Shown in pieces: positions 33,201 through 33,405 of a stretch of 33,405 bases of DNA (positions are counted from its first letter, which is position 1; each line of letters opens with the position of its first letter). A program made the translations under genes and the position numbers. The DNA is from Nitrosomonas sp. (GTDB taxonomy: Bacteria; Pseudomonadota; Gammaproteobacteria; Burkholderiales; Nitrosomonadaceae), in assembly GCA_020852475.1 (NCBI GenBank), contig JADZAR010000068.1, positions 1-33,405 on the forward strand. Direction: 5' to 3'. A model generated the notes under the pieces. It saw only the letters and a program-made list of their open reading frames with translations, had not been told where the DNA came from and did not search any database.

Positions 33201-33405
33201 GGCGCCACTTATAACTACTCGACCAATACTTTGGTCGTTACGGGTAACGGGTTCCTTAACCTCTCCGGCGCAGTCAACGACATCGACATTTCCAAACTGA
33301 CTTTTACCGGAGAGGGTGGTGCAACCTATACGCTGACCAGCGCGTCGGACGTGGAAATCGACTCAGGCACCCAATTTACCGTTACGTTAAGCGGCGCAGA
33401 TCTGA
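30243..33405 (+). CDS. Giant DUF4347-domain surface repeat protein, 5' part (open at window end)
   Basis: An open reading frame of at least 1054 codons with no stop before the window end. It starts at GTG 30243 after a GGGGGA ribosome binding site. Residues ~30-180 match the DUF4347 domain (LEAVHIVSHGTTGCLILG, ILIYGCNVGKG, then an N-E-Q-G-G-NW-LD ending); H84 and C127 recall a caspase-like His/Cys pair. Residues ~195-360 look like a beta-sandwich ending in VVDDLVI. From residue 365 six tandem Ig-like modules of 121-125 aa follow, each with PTITSATY near its start and TGEGG..YTLT in the middle. DUF4347 occurs at the N-terminus of large exported adhesins. No N-terminal Sec signal is visible, suggesting type I secretion through a C-terminal signal outside the window. 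Confidence 0.9.
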   Translation, partial: MPTIKNTRATYSGHVRQQPFFRELVNTKEVLFIDRGIEDHQVLIDSVRTGIAVHLLDSHNDGVLQLSEILLQYTNLEAVHIVSHGTTGCLILGNSLLSSATLGKYQRSLFSWQASFKQNADILIYGCNVGKGISGKYFIQQLAEITGVNVAASSTLTGNSEQGGNWVLDVTTSKINTQFVFRKESLAHFSSILATNTLDFTNDTVTNFVTATHPTTNFGTINLKVVKDVNSTGTANASLTLALTGTIDDTFDDFYYPGTDGEYLVIYTDGREVDFQSIGFGSSNSAAYTSLTVYAYRDNNLLGSQTFGPVGANFPNNFSTEAVTFTSSIFDNADEIRLIGVDGVNVDVVNTVVDDLVIADAIADPTITLATYNASTNTLVVTGINMLATGGATNDIDVSKLTLTGEGGATYTLTSSNVEIDSATQFTVVLNALDQVNVEGLLNRNGTSSVGAVTYNIAAAADWNPAQAGNADLTGNGVTVSNVQIPTITSATYDASTGSLIVTGTNLVKAVGATNDITANKFTLTGEGGSTYTLTDTSNVEITSATQFTLTLSAADKAAINQIINKNGASSTGGTTYNLAVADDWNTVIGNTDISDAAGNGITVGNVAVPTITSATYNYSSNILTVTGTGFLKNSGATNDIDVSKLTFTGEGGATYTLTNASDVEITSATEFSVTLSGADLINVEALLNNNGTSSADVTTYNLAAAEDWAAGADSAVNVADTTGNGITVSNYSAPTITSATYDVSTGQLVITGANFVNQSGAANDIDVSLFTFTGESGDTYTLTDTSDVDITSATDATITLSATDRLSVNGILNNNGTASAVSGTTYNLAAADNWMAGAPSANNIADTTNAVTVSNVATPTITSATYDAGVGSLIVTGVNLVKAVGATNDITANKFTLTGEGGGTYTLTDTSNVEITSGTQFTITLSATDKAAINQIINKNGASSTGGTTYNLAAADDWNTVIGNVDISDATNTITVSNVAVPTITGATYNYSTNTLVVTGNGFLNLSGAVNDIDISKLTFTGEGGATYTLTSASDVEIDSGTQFTVTLSGADL
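31335..33405 (+). repeat. Six tandem ~370-bp Ig-like modules with a three-module super-period
   Basis: Modules begin at 31335, 31698, 32070, 32445, 32820 and 33189 (spacings 363, 372, 375, 375 and 369 bp, all multiples of three). Module 5 is about 89% identical in protein to module 2, 1122 bp apart, and module 6 resembles module 3 at 1119 bp. This shows expansion by a three-module unit. Modules 1 and 4 are more divergent. The sixth is cut by the window end. Confidence 0.92.

Noticed and set aside
31335..33405. CRISPR or satellite array
   Set aside because: The repeats are ~370 bp, in frame, protein-coding and have no spacers; they are Ig-like protein modules.

Overview
The window looks like a chromosomal segment of an ammonia-oxidising betaproteobacterium, most likely Nitrosomonas or a close relative. 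The support is a cytochrome P460-type heme protein, periplasmic multicopper oxidases, an aat-bpt-pyrD gene order, a PilL/ChpA-type chemosensory kinase with a PilJ-like receptor, and a betaproteobacterial-style fliC-flaG-fliD-fliS-fliT cluster. This assignment is inferred from gene content; no database search was run.

Layout. Bases 1-87 are the 3' end of a 5S rRNA gene, so an rRNA operon ends here. Next come housekeeping genes: phoU and rpiA on the minus strand and mutL on the plus strand. mutL converges on, and overlaps by 17 bp, the end of a 5.2-kb hybrid CheA/PilL kinase gene. That kinase sits directly downstream of a PilJ-like chemoreceptor, both on the minus strand. Divergent from the receptor is a two-gene copper unit (11256-15113). 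Its first product is a two-domain multicopper oxidase (MCO). Its second is a three-cupredoxin protein fused to a beta-propeller. A perfect 30-bp palindrome separates it from the minus-strand aat-bpt-pyrD operon. Then follow an outer-membrane beta-barrel protein with a coiled-coil stalk, a short-chain dehydrogenase, a DUF6164-like membrane protein, the P460-type cytochrome, a cupin and rpmE (L31). A gene-poor stretch of about 850 bp leads into the flagellar filament cluster, which is followed by a compact FliK-like / detached FlhB C-domain / YcgR module. The last 3.2 kb is the open 5' part of a very large DUF4347 repeat protein that runs off the window end.

How the genes work together. The right third is a motility and surface block: filament (FliC), cap (FliD), chaperones (FliS, FliT), export-switch components (FliK-like, FlhB C-domain), a c-di-GMP brake (YcgR) and a giant surface repeat protein. 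The left third adds a pilus-type chemosensory kinase and receptor.

The most notable observation is in the copper unit. The first protein keeps only the domain-1 copper-binding histidines of a two-domain MCO, and the second keeps only the domain-2 set, so together they carry one full ligand set. This suggests an obligate hetero-oligomeric oxidase with an attached plastocyanin-like domain and propeller. The giant repeat protein is also notable, for a caspase-like His/Cys pair in its N-terminal domain and a three-module higher-order repeat.
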